From CAZTWC01 sp964617105 [NCBI: uncultured Myxococcia bacterium] (GTDB taxonomy: Bacteria > CAZTWC01): 9,072 bases of DNA. The notes below the pieces were generated by a model that saw only the letters and a program-made list of their open reading frames with translations, was not told the DNA's origin and did no database searches. A program made the translations under genes and the position numbers. Location of the stretch: the NCBI GenBank assembly GCA_964617105.1, contig CAZTWC010000008.1, forward strand, positions 12,857 to 21,928, read 5' to 3'. Below are positions 1 to 8,272 of the stretch, in pieces; the first letter of the stretch is position 1, and each line of letters begins with the position of its first letter.

Positions 1-94
1 CGTCCAGGTCCAGGTCCAAGTCCAGTTCGAGTTCAAGAAGATCATCCTCTTTCTTATTGTCTATGCTGTTGTTATCTTGTTCTGTTTGGTTCAT
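1..94 (-). CDS. Start of an unrecognised gene with an acidic Leu-Asp repeat (partial)
   Basis: Reading down from an ATG at 92-94, an open frame runs off the window edge. I translated it by hand: it begins MNQTEQDNNSIDNKKEDD and continues as LLELELDLDLDLD. The product is therefore strongly acidic and low in complexity at its N-terminus, with no signal peptide or membrane segment in the visible 31 residues. A GAGGT Shine-Dalgarno motif lies 6 bases before the ATG (101-105), which supports a real start. The gene begins 19 bases after the stop of the metalloprotease-like gene and so is probably co-transcribed with it. Too little is present to name a family. The alternating Leu/acidic pattern may be a disordered charged linker or binding segment, but that is a guess. 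Confidence 0.6.
   Translation of the reverse strand, partial: MNQTEQDNNSIDNKKEDDLLELELDLDLDLD
2..25 (-). repeat. In-frame hexanucleotide repeat coding for Leu-Asp
   Basis: On the minus strand the hexamer CTGGAC is repeated four times in this interval, with one copy reading TTGGAC. Degenerate copies (CTCGAA-like, coding Leu-Glu) precede it up to about position 34. The period of 6 keeps the reading frame and encodes (Leu-Asp)n. The array continues to the window edge, so its full length is unknown. Confidence 0.7.
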
Positions 95-100
95 GTTAAT

Positions 101-105
101 ACCTC
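101..105 (-). promoter_or_regulatory. Shine-Dalgarno site of the Leu-Asp repeat gene
   Basis: GAGGT on the minus strand, 6 bases upstream of the ATG at 92-94. It lies in the 19-base gap after the metalloprotease-like gene and is the main evidence that the short partial frame at the window edge is a genuine gene start. Confidence 0.6.
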
Positions 106-113
106 GGTGGTTT

Positions 114-2075
114 TTATTGCTTAGGCAAAATAGTGAGTAAATATTCCAAATGTTTTGGCGAAAAGCGCTGGGGTCCCTGTCCGTTGAGTTCAGCCCGCTC
201 TTCAAAGGGCCGGTCTGAGCCGCAGTCCATAAGTTGATTAATGCCATCGGAGCTGTGATACTGATCGCAACCAGGCTCCAGGGCTAATCCCAAAGAGTGT
301 CCCAATTCGTGAGAAACAGTGTTGCCTACCAGGTTGCCAAGTGCCTGAATGGCCTGGCCGATAATCTCGCTTCTGCTGCCGCCTGGGTATTCACTCACTT
401 TTACCGGATTTTTGATGAAGGGAGCGAATACCTGGTCGAATACTGGGGAGGCAAATAGATAAGCTTTGGGATGTTTGGGGCTGAAATGTAGAAAAGATTC
501 CAGAAAAATCCCGCCGTAGAGTTGGCTCTCTGAATTATATCCGCCAATGGTATCGTCAAAACGGCGGTTAAAGTAATCCATACCAGGAGAATTTTCTAAC
601 CCTAAAAGGCCAATTCCGTTAGGGTCGGGGCCGCCCATCTCTACGGTGACATATTCTTCAAAATCGATGGGTGGCAGGGTGGAGATTTGAATATTTATTA
701 GTTGATAATCCCTTTCCACCACCTGTTGTATTCTCTGACGGATCAGAGACTCCAAATTGCGCAGGCCAAATTTTCGCAGGCTATCGGTAAATTCCGGTAA
801 ATATTTGAGATAAACATATTGGCGTTGAGGTAAAATTGTAACTTGAACCGGAAAGGGAGTGCTACTCTCCACCTTTTGCCCATCTTTTTCGATACCAACC
901 GAAAAATTACCTCTAAAGGTGCCGGTTAAAGCGCCTAAATCTGTGGATTTACCCTTTTCATCTACATTAACATGCACAATATAACTCAATTGCTGGCCGC
1001 TTTCTACCCGGGGTTTTAAGTAGAAATAATCTTTGGTATAAGAGATAACCCGCCCGTCTTTAAGGGTAAAGTTTCCTTTGGCTATAATGGTAGTTTTTCC
1101 GCCTCCAGGCAACCCTGAACCGATAAAACCATCACCGGTCAGGAGGATAATCTGGCCGCGGCTGACCTGGGTGGGAGTAATATTATAAATAGCCGGGGAA
1201 GATAGCAAGAAAGATATGGGAACTTGATTCCCCCGGTTTATTTGTTTCCAGGCGCCATTATTTGTGGGGGTAATATTGCCGGTGAATCTCCCCGGAACTA
1301 TCCCCAGATGAAGGGGGGTGAAGCTAATGCTCAGATGGGAGCGATCCAGAACCTCGGTGTCCAGTATGCAGTGGGTCGCTTTTTTATTTCCCAGGTTATC
1401 TATAAACTCCCCTTGCAATTCCAGCATGGTAGTTCCCTCTTTGTGGCGGATGAAATTGTTGCCAGCCAGGATAATTTTTTGGTGAAGATAGATAATATCC
1501 AGTTGGGAGATGTTTAATTGCGGACGAATAAAGGATGCGAATTGCAGGGTGATACTGCTACTGTCTTGGCCGCTTTTCTTGGCGGTTTTATGGATAAGTT
1601 TCATCTCGAAACGGCCGGAGAAGTCATAGAAAAAATCGTCTTTTCCTTTGCTGCCCATCTGGTCAAATATTGCCAGGGGCACCTCCCATTGTAAGGTGTT
1701 GTTATCCTTCATTTCAGGAGAGAACGCGAGGATAAAGGGCATCTTTTCCTGGATGTTGCGCAGGGTACCTTCCAGGGTACAATTGATATGGTATTTATCC
1801 AGGTCCAGGGGAAAATTACCAGAAATGGTTAACACAGTTCCAGGAATCAATAATTTAGGAGAAATTTTTACCACTTGCAGATTTATTGGCGCACTGCCGG
1901 ACGGGTGATTTCCCTGGCCGTTTTCAGTATAGTTTTTTGACGGGTCACAGGAGTAAAAAAGTCCCCAGATTAGCATTATGACCACAAAAGATACCGTCAA
2001 AAATACGGATTGTAAATTTCTCCAGCGGTTTTGCCAGAATAGAGAGCGGAGTATTTTCAACAGTAGTTTTCTCAT
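114..2075 (-). CDS. Exported three-repeat protein with C-terminal metzincin-like zinc protease domain
   Basis: I do not recognise this 653-residue protein as a named gene. Residues 1-20 are basic. Residues about 21-42 are hydrophobic and are followed by Cys43 in the context LFYSC, so it is exported and either membrane-anchored or a lipoprotein with a poor lipobox. Residues about 64-415 form three tandem units of roughly 110-120 residues, each opening with an IPT/TIG-like turn (SGNF86-88, AGNNF204-208, TGDGF313-317) and each carrying a later G-x-F motif (G154, G262, G385). Residues about 416-653 resemble a metzincin zinc protease. The helix motif HELGHSLG occupies 589-596, with H589, E590 and H593 as expected zinc ligands and catalytic base. 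A further His at 607 and a Met-turn-like LMDCG at 615-619 follow. The usual third-ligand position (599) is Leu. The gene starts 11 bases after the guaB stop with no good Shine-Dalgarno sequence, so translation may be coupled to guaB. Substrate and role are unknown. Confidence 0.85.
   Translation of the reverse strand: MRKLLLKILRSLFWQNRWRNLQSVFLTVSFVVIMLIWGLFYSCDPSKNYTENGQGNHPSGSAPINLQVVKISPKLLIPGTVLTISGNFPLDLDKYHINCTLEGTLRNIQEKMPFILAFSPEMKDNNTLQWEVPLAIFDQMGSKGKDDFFYDFSGRFEMKLIHKTAKKSGQDSSSITLQFASFIRPQLNISQLDIIYLHQKIILAGNNFIRHKEGTTMLELQGEFIDNLGNKKATHCILDTEVLDRSHLSISFTPLHLGIVPGRFTGNITPTNNGAWKQINRGNQVPISFLLSSPAIYNITPTQVSRGQIILLTGDGFIGSGLPGGGKTTIIAKGNFTLKDGRVISYTKDYFYLKPRVESGQQLSYIVHVNVDEKGKSTDLGALTGTFRGNFSVGIEKDGQKVESSTPFPVQVTILPQRQYVYLKYLPEFTDSLRKFGLRNLESLIRQRIQQVVERDYQLINIQISTLPPIDFEEYVTVEMGGPDPNGIGLLGLENSPGMDYFNRRFDDTIGGYNSESQLYGGIFLESFLHFSPKHPKAYLFASPVFDQVFAPFIKNPVKVSEYPGGSRSEIIGQAIQALGNLVGNTVSHELGHSLGLALEPGCDQYHSSDGINQLMDCGSDRPFEERAELNGQGPQRFSPKHLEYLLTILPKQ
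255..311 (-). other. Zinc-binding motif with displaced third histidine
   Basis: Codes for HELGHSLGLALEPGCDQYH (residues 589-607). Classical metzincins read HExxHxxGxxH. Here the residue two after Gly596+1 is Leu599, and the next His is 607, followed by SSDGINQLM, which resembles the His-to-Met-turn stretch of matrixin-like proteases. The simplest reading is an insertion of about eight residues before the third ligand. Cys603 and Cys618 flank that His and could form a disulfide. Confidence 0.6.
831..1886 (-). repeat. Three tandem protein repeats in the metalloprotease-like gene
   Basis: The approximate units are residues 64-181, 182-292 and 293-415. Each has a P-x-x-(6-8)-G/H-x-hydrophobic-L-x-G-x-x-F opening, a central extended segment ending near LEG, LQG or AKG, and a late FSGRF, VPGRF or LTGTF motif before hydrophobic beta-type strands. 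Similarity is at pattern level rather than high identity. IPT/TIG-like immunoglobulin-type folding is inferred from the opening motif. Confidence 0.55.
1947..2015 (-). other. Export signal or membrane anchor with possible lipobox
   Basis: Codes for residues 21-43 of the metalloprotease-like protein: a hydrophobic run rich in Val, Leu, Phe and Ile ending in GLFYSC. Cys43 could be lipidated, but Phe at -3 and Tyr at -2 are poor lipobox residues, and the basic region before it is unusually long (about 20 residues). An uncleaved inner-membrane anchor is equally possible. Confidence 0.5.
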
Positions 2076-2086
2076 AAGTTGGTTAT

Positions 2087-5016
<2,930 letters not shown>

Positions 5017-5024
5017 CTTCATCC

Positions 5025-5029
5025 ACCTC
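5025..5029 (-). promoter_or_regulatory. Shine-Dalgarno site deciding the lpdA start
   Basis: GAGGT on the minus strand, in the 19-base gap after tsaE. It lies 2 bases from the first in-frame ATG and 8 bases from the second, supporting 5016 as the translation start. Confidence 0.6.
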
Positions 5030-5035
5030 TTTTGA

Positions 5036-5566
5036 TTATAGAACTTCCATAAACATATCTTGACAAAAATTGCTCAATTGTTCTACTAGCTGAGAGAACC
5101 TTGCTCCTTTTCCGGTAAAATAGAGTTTTCGTTGCTGGTAAGAATCAACAGAGATTTTAATATGTAAAAATTGAGGGGGATTTTGTCTCAACCGCTCGAA
5201 CCATTCCACGGCACAGACTCCATCACCCTCCAAATATTCCCATAACTCCTCATCTAAAAATGGGTCATCCTCTTCCAGCCGGTAAAGATCTATATGAAAT
5301 AGGTGAAATCCTCTCGGGTGGGAGAAGATTTCATTTACCAGTATGAAACTGGGGCTGGAAATATCTTCAGGGTCAATTTCCAGCCCCGAAGCGATCCCTT
5401 TTACCAGTTGGGTTTTACCGCTTCCTAAATCTCCGCAAAGACCGATAATATCTCCGGCGTATAAAAGTTGTCCCAATTGCCGGCCAAATTTTATGGTCTG
5501 TTCAGGACCGTTGCTTTTAAACACTGCGGCCAAAGATTTTTCCTTATTCCGGTCAATGGCGTTCAT
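5036..5566 (-). CDS. tsaE: tRNA t6A biosynthesis ATPase TsaE
   Basis: P-loop ATPase that works with TsaB and TsaD to transfer threonylcarbamoyl to A37 of ANN-decoding tRNAs in the cytosol. The sequence shows Walker A GDLGSGKT (residues 45-52), the family motif SPSFILVNE (about 71-79, usually SPTF-x-LVNEY), HIDLYRLE (about 91-98) and the late AVEWFERL (Glu121, Trp122). At 176 residues it is slightly longer than many homologues (about 150-160). The frame opens at an ATG at 5576-5578, but I prefer the ATG at 5564-5566. It forms a TAATG overlap with the nnr stop and has GGGGT 5 bases upstream, suggesting coupled translation. tsaB, tsaC and tsaD are not in the window. Confidence 0.94.
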   Translation of the reverse strand: MNAIDRNKEKSLAAVFKSNGPEQTIKFGRQLGQLLYAGDIIGLCGDLGSGKTQLVKGIASGLEIDPEDISSPSFILVNEIFSHPRGFHLFHIDLYRLEEDDPFLDEELWEYLEGDGVCAVEWFERLRQNPPQFLHIKISVDSYQQRKLYFTGKGARFSQLVEQLSNFCQDMFMEVL

Positions 5567-7113
5567 TAAATACCCCATTGGTTAAAGAGCGTAGAAATTT
5601 GCTCAATAACATCAGCGGCCATCAGAGAGGCTAACCCGGTTTTTTCTGCGGCCAGATCGGCGGCTCGACCGTGGATATAGGTGGCGCTCCAGGCGGCCGG
5701 CCCAGGTTGAACTCCTTGAGCCAGGAGGCTGCCCAGGATCCCGGCGTGAACATCGCCCATGCCAGCCGTGGCCATTCCTGGGTTCCCACTGGTATTGATG
5801 GAAAACTGGCCATCTGGCTCGGCAATGATTGAATGAGCCCCTTTTAAAATGGTAACAACGTCGTAATCAGCGGCAAAATTTTGGCTGATTTCCAGGCGAT
5901 GGTTCTGGATATATCTTACCGCTTTTCCGGTCAATCTGCTCATCTCTCCTGGATGGGGTGTTACAATCCGGGCGGCTGGCGATTTTTTCAGGCAATGGGG
6001 ATCTTCAGCCAGTAGATTGAGCCCATCGGCGTCTATTACCATGGGGAGATCAACCTCTTTAACCAGCCTTTTTAACAGTTTTTCCATGCCGGGATTTTTA
6101 ATCATCCCCGGACCGATTAAGATAGCCTGCTTTCCCCGGGTCAATTCGAGCAGTTTTTGGAAATGGAACTCTTCTACTGGTTCCTCTTCCGATTTTACCA
6201 GGATTTCCGTCATTATTTCCATTCTGGTGGAGCCTATTAACTCCCGGGCTCGCTCTGAGGTGAGCACAGTAACCAGTCCGCAGCCGGTTTTTAGCGCCGA
6301 GGTGGCCGCCATAACAGCGGCACCGGTTTTGCCAGCCGAACCGGCCAGCACCAGCAGATGGCCGTAAGTCCCCTTGTGGCTGTTTTGGGGTCGCGGCTTA
6401 AAAATTTGCCGTATCCGTTTCTCGGTCAACACCTGACCTTTAACTCCCATAGAGCCAGCCAATTGGGATGGGATGCTAATGTCAATCACCTGGAGGGTGC
6501 CGGTATAGTCTGGTCCGGGATATAGAAAATGTCCCTGCTTGGGAAAAGCGAAAGTAACGGTGGAATTGGCTTTTATTGCCAATCCCATGGGCTCTCCTTT
6601 GTCGCCATGCAAACCGGAAGGGATATCAACGGCCATTATCGGGCATCTACTTTGGTTTATCCTTTCAATTACCGTTTGGTATATCCCTCTGACATCACTG
6701 TTCAAACCCGTACCCAGTATAGCGTCCACCACCAGTCCGGCATGGGCTAAATCCATATTGAATGCTTTCAGGTTATGGTTTTGCAGTTCAATAAACTTTA
6801 CGCCCATATTTTCCAGGATCCGGTAGTTGATAGCAGCATCACCTTTATATTTATTTGGAGAGGAGAGGAGGAATATTTTTACTCTAATACTCCGGTTGAT
6901 CAGGTGTCTGGCAATAACAAAACCATCACCGCCGTTATTTCCACTGCCGCAAACCACTACCACGGTTTTGTCGGCCAAATTACCGTAAGTGTCGATTATA
7001 TGCCGAACGCACCCGGCGCCAGCATTTTCCATTAGCACCACTCCCGGCACCCCTAACTCCTGGATGGTTTGCCGGTCCATCTCTTGCATCTGTTTTACCG
7101 ATAAAAGGTACAT
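5566..7113 (-). CDS. nnr: Bifunctional NAD(P)H-hydrate epimerase / ADP-dependent dehydratase
   Basis: Metabolite-repair enzyme. The N-terminal half epimerises R-NAD(P)HX to S, and the C-terminal half dehydrates S-NAD(P)HX back to NAD(P)H using ADP. It has 515 residues, normal for the fused form. Epimerase domain (about 1-215): NNGGDG at 59-64, VDAILGTG with Asp130, and VDIPSG at 162-167. Dehydratase domain (about 225-510, ribokinase-like): HKGTYGHLLVLAGS at 246-259, TPHPGEM at 385-391, KGAHS, and GNPGMATAGMGDVHAG at 443-458 with the catalytic-type Asp454. A TTG at 7132-7134 extends the frame by seven residues, but the ATG at 7111-7113 matches the usual MYLL-type start and has GAGGT (7118-7122) just upstream. 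That GAGGT overlaps the acpS stop, so the genes are 7 bases apart. The last motif departs slightly from the common GGxGDVL form. Confidence 0.96.
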   Translation of the reverse strand: MYLLSVKQMQEMDRQTIQELGVPGVVLMENAGAGCVRHIIDTYGNLADKTVVVVCGSGNNGGDGFVIARHLINRSIRVKIFLLSSPNKYKGDAAINYRILENMGVKFIELQNHNLKAFNMDLAHAGLVVDAILGTGLNSDVRGIYQTVIERINQSRCPIMAVDIPSGLHGDKGEPMGLAIKANSTVTFAFPKQGHFLYPGPDYTGTLQVIDISIPSQLAGSMGVKGQVLTEKRIRQIFKPRPQNSHKGTYGHLLVLAGSAGKTGAAVMAATSALKTGCGLVTVLTSERARELIGSTRMEIMTEILVKSEEEPVEEFHFQKLLELTRGKQAILIGPGMIKNPGMEKLLKRLVKEVDLPMVIDADGLNLLAEDPHCLKKSPAARIVTPHPGEMSRLTGKAVRYIQNHRLEISQNFAADYDVVTILKGAHSIIAEPDGQFSINTSGNPGMATAGMGDVHAGILGSLLAQGVQPGPAAWSATYIHGRAADLAAEKTGLASLMAADVIEQISTLFNQWGI

Positions 7114-7117
7114 AAAA

Positions 7118-7122
7118 ACCTC
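7118..7122 (-). promoter_or_regulatory. Shine-Dalgarno site deciding the nnr start
   Basis: GAGGT on the minus strand, overlapping the acpS stop codon and 4 bases before the ATG at 7111-7113. It lies downstream of the alternative TTG start at 7132-7134, which supports the shorter protein. Confidence 0.6.
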
Positions 7123-7498
7123 ACTTGCAATCAAACACGGTCATGGCTACCACCATTTGCCCCTCAAAGGAGAATGAAACCAGGATGTCGTCTATATACA
7201 TCCTTTCAGCCAGCCTTTTGGCAAATCCGTGTAAATAAAGACTGGGGGGAAATTTGTCACTACATATAACTTCGATATCCCTATAAGTGACTCCGATATC
7301 CGGTTTGATGGTTTTGTAGACTGCTGATTTGGCCGCGTACAGGGCGGCAAATTCAGCATAAGTTTTAGGACTTTTCTGGCAAAACCGGATCTCATCTTCG
7401 GTAAATATTTTGTCTAAAAATCGTCTGCCGTGCCTGGTGATAACCATTTTTACCCGGTTAATATCAATCAGTTCCACTCCAATTCCCTGGATCATCAT
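7121..7498 (-). CDS. acpS: Divergent holo-ACP synthase (AcpS-like phosphopantetheinyl transferase)
   Basis: By fold and position this is AcpS, which transfers 4'-phosphopantetheine from CoA to a serine of acyl carrier protein for fatty-acid synthesis. Its 125 residues fit the family. Family-like parts are GIGVELIDINR (residues 5-15), FLDKIFTEDEI (about 27-37), the AAK-x-A-V-Y-K helix (55-62), DIEV (about 74-77) and a C-terminal VSFS strand. Compared from memory with Bacillus and E. coli AcpS, several key positions differ. The Mg-binding Asp near residue 8 is Glu9, the Mg-binding Glu of the AAKEA motif is Ser58, the Arg before that motif is Leu/Tyr, the following GTG is KPD, and SxSHx reads SFSFE. 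Activity is therefore uncertain. The ATG overlaps the pdxJ stop as TAATG; a second ATG follows at once (7493-7495), and either could be used. Confidence 0.85.
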   Translation of the reverse strand: MMIQGIGVELIDINRVKMVITRHGRRFLDKIFTEDEIRFCQKSPKTYAEFAALYAAKSAVYKTIKPDIGVTYRDIEVICSDKFPPSLYLHGFAKRLAERMYIDDILVSFSFEGQMVVAMTVFDCK

Positions 7499-8232
7499 TA
7501 TTCCCCAACCGGCTTGAAGCGGATCAATTCCTCCATATCCCGAACTGCCTTCTCCATACCAACCATTACGGCTTTGGCGATGATGGCATGGCCGATATTG
7601 AACTCCTCAATGTTTTTTATAGCCGCCAGGGGATGGATGTTATGATAGTTCAGCCCATGTCCGGCATTGACGCCAAGGCCCAACTTGGCCCCCAGGTGAC
7701 AGGCAGTGATAATTCTATCCAGCTCCCTTTTCATCTCCAAATGGTTTGGGGCATCAGCGTATTTACCAGTATGAATTTCGATATAGTCCGTATCTATCTG
7801 GTTGGATGCTTTTACCTGTTCTCCTTCCGGATCGATAAATAGACTTACCAGGATTCCCCCATTTTGTAGTTTTTTTACCACCTCTTTTAACTTTTCCCGT
7901 TGGCCGGCCACGTCAAGTCCCCCTTCTGTGGTCAACTCATCTCTTTTTTCCGGAACCAGGGTGACCATATCCGGTCGGGTAGTAAGGGCTATATCCACCA
8001 TCTCGTAAGTGGCTGCCATCTCCAGATTCAATTTGCTCTTTACCATCTGGCGCATCAGTTTAAAGTCTATATCCTGGATATGCCGCCTATCTTCCCTCAG
8101 GTGAATGGTAATACCCTGGGCGCCGTTTAGTTCCGCCAGCATGGCGGCGGTCACCGGGTCGGGATAATTAGTCCCCCGGGCTTGTCGCAAGGTGGCTATA
8201 TGATCTACATTTACCCCCAAACTTCTGTTCAT
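7498..8232 (-). CDS. pdxJ: Pyridoxine 5'-phosphate synthase
   Basis: Condenses 1-deoxyxylulose 5-phosphate with 3-amino-2-oxopropyl phosphate (supplied by PdxA) to pyridoxine 5'-phosphate, the ring-closing step of the DXP-dependent vitamin B6 route; cytosolic TIM barrel. At 244 residues it is full length. Visible family motifs, in order: NVDHIATLRQARG (8-20), HLREDRRHI (44-52), NLEMA with Glu71, LVPEKRDELTTEGGLDV (92-108), LFIDP (131-135), EIHTGKYA (152-159), GLGVNAGHGL with His192 (185-194), and NIGHAIIAKA (212-221). No key residue appears missing. A strong AGGAGG (8238-8243) lies 5 bases before the ATG. It follows glmM by 34 bases and overlaps acpS as TAATG. The pdxJ-acpS pairing is conserved across many proteobacteria. 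Confidence 0.98.
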   Translation of the reverse strand: MNRSLGVNVDHIATLRQARGTNYPDPVTAAMLAELNGAQGITIHLREDRRHIQDIDFKLMRQMVKSKLNLEMAATYEMVDIALTTRPDMVTLVPEKRDELTTEGGLDVAGQREKLKEVVKKLQNGGILVSLFIDPEGEQVKASNQIDTDYIEIHTGKYADAPNHLEMKRELDRIITACHLGAKLGLGVNAGHGLNYHNIHPLAAIKNIEEFNIGHAIIAKAVMVGMEKAVRDMEELIRFKPVGE

Positions 8233-8237
8233 AGTTT

Positions 8238-8243
8238 CCTCCT
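8238..8243 (-). promoter_or_regulatory. Strong Shine-Dalgarno site of pdxJ
   Basis: AGGAGG on the minus strand, 5 bases before the pdxJ ATG. It is the best ribosome-binding site in the window, suggesting independent initiation on pdxJ rather than coupling to glmM. Confidence 0.75.
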
Positions 8244-8251
8244 GTCAGCCT

Positions 8252-8272
8252 GGTTGAACCTTTTTATCAACC
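8252..8272 (-). other. Small inverted repeat across the glmM stop
   Basis: On the minus strand GGTTGA and TCAACC flank a 9-base loop, giving a 6-pair stem that spans the last glmM codons and its TGA. No T-run follows, so it is unlikely to be an intrinsic terminator. It could be a weak mRNA hairpin or chance. Confidence 0.25.

Noticed and set aside
2-34. Hexamer repeat at the window edge as a CRISPR array or intergenic satellite
   Set aside because: The unit is 6 bases without spacers, stays in frame behind a good start codon and ribosome-binding site, and is better explained as coding (Leu-Asp)n.
114-2075. Assigning the protease to a named family such as matrixin or archaemetzincin
   Set aside because: HExxHxxG and a Met-turn-like motif are visible, but the third-ligand spacing does not fit the standard motifs, and no database search could be run.
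7114-7134. TTG-started seven-residue N-terminal extension of nnr
   Set aside because: The ATG at 7111-7113 has a GAGGT just upstream and gives the usual family N-terminus. The extension would overlap acpS more and has no better ribosome-binding site.
8252-8272. Inverted repeat between glmM and pdxJ as an intrinsic terminator
   Set aside because: The stem is only 6 pairs, overlaps the glmM stop and is not followed by a T-run. pdxJ begins 20 bases further with a strong Shine-Dalgarno sequence.
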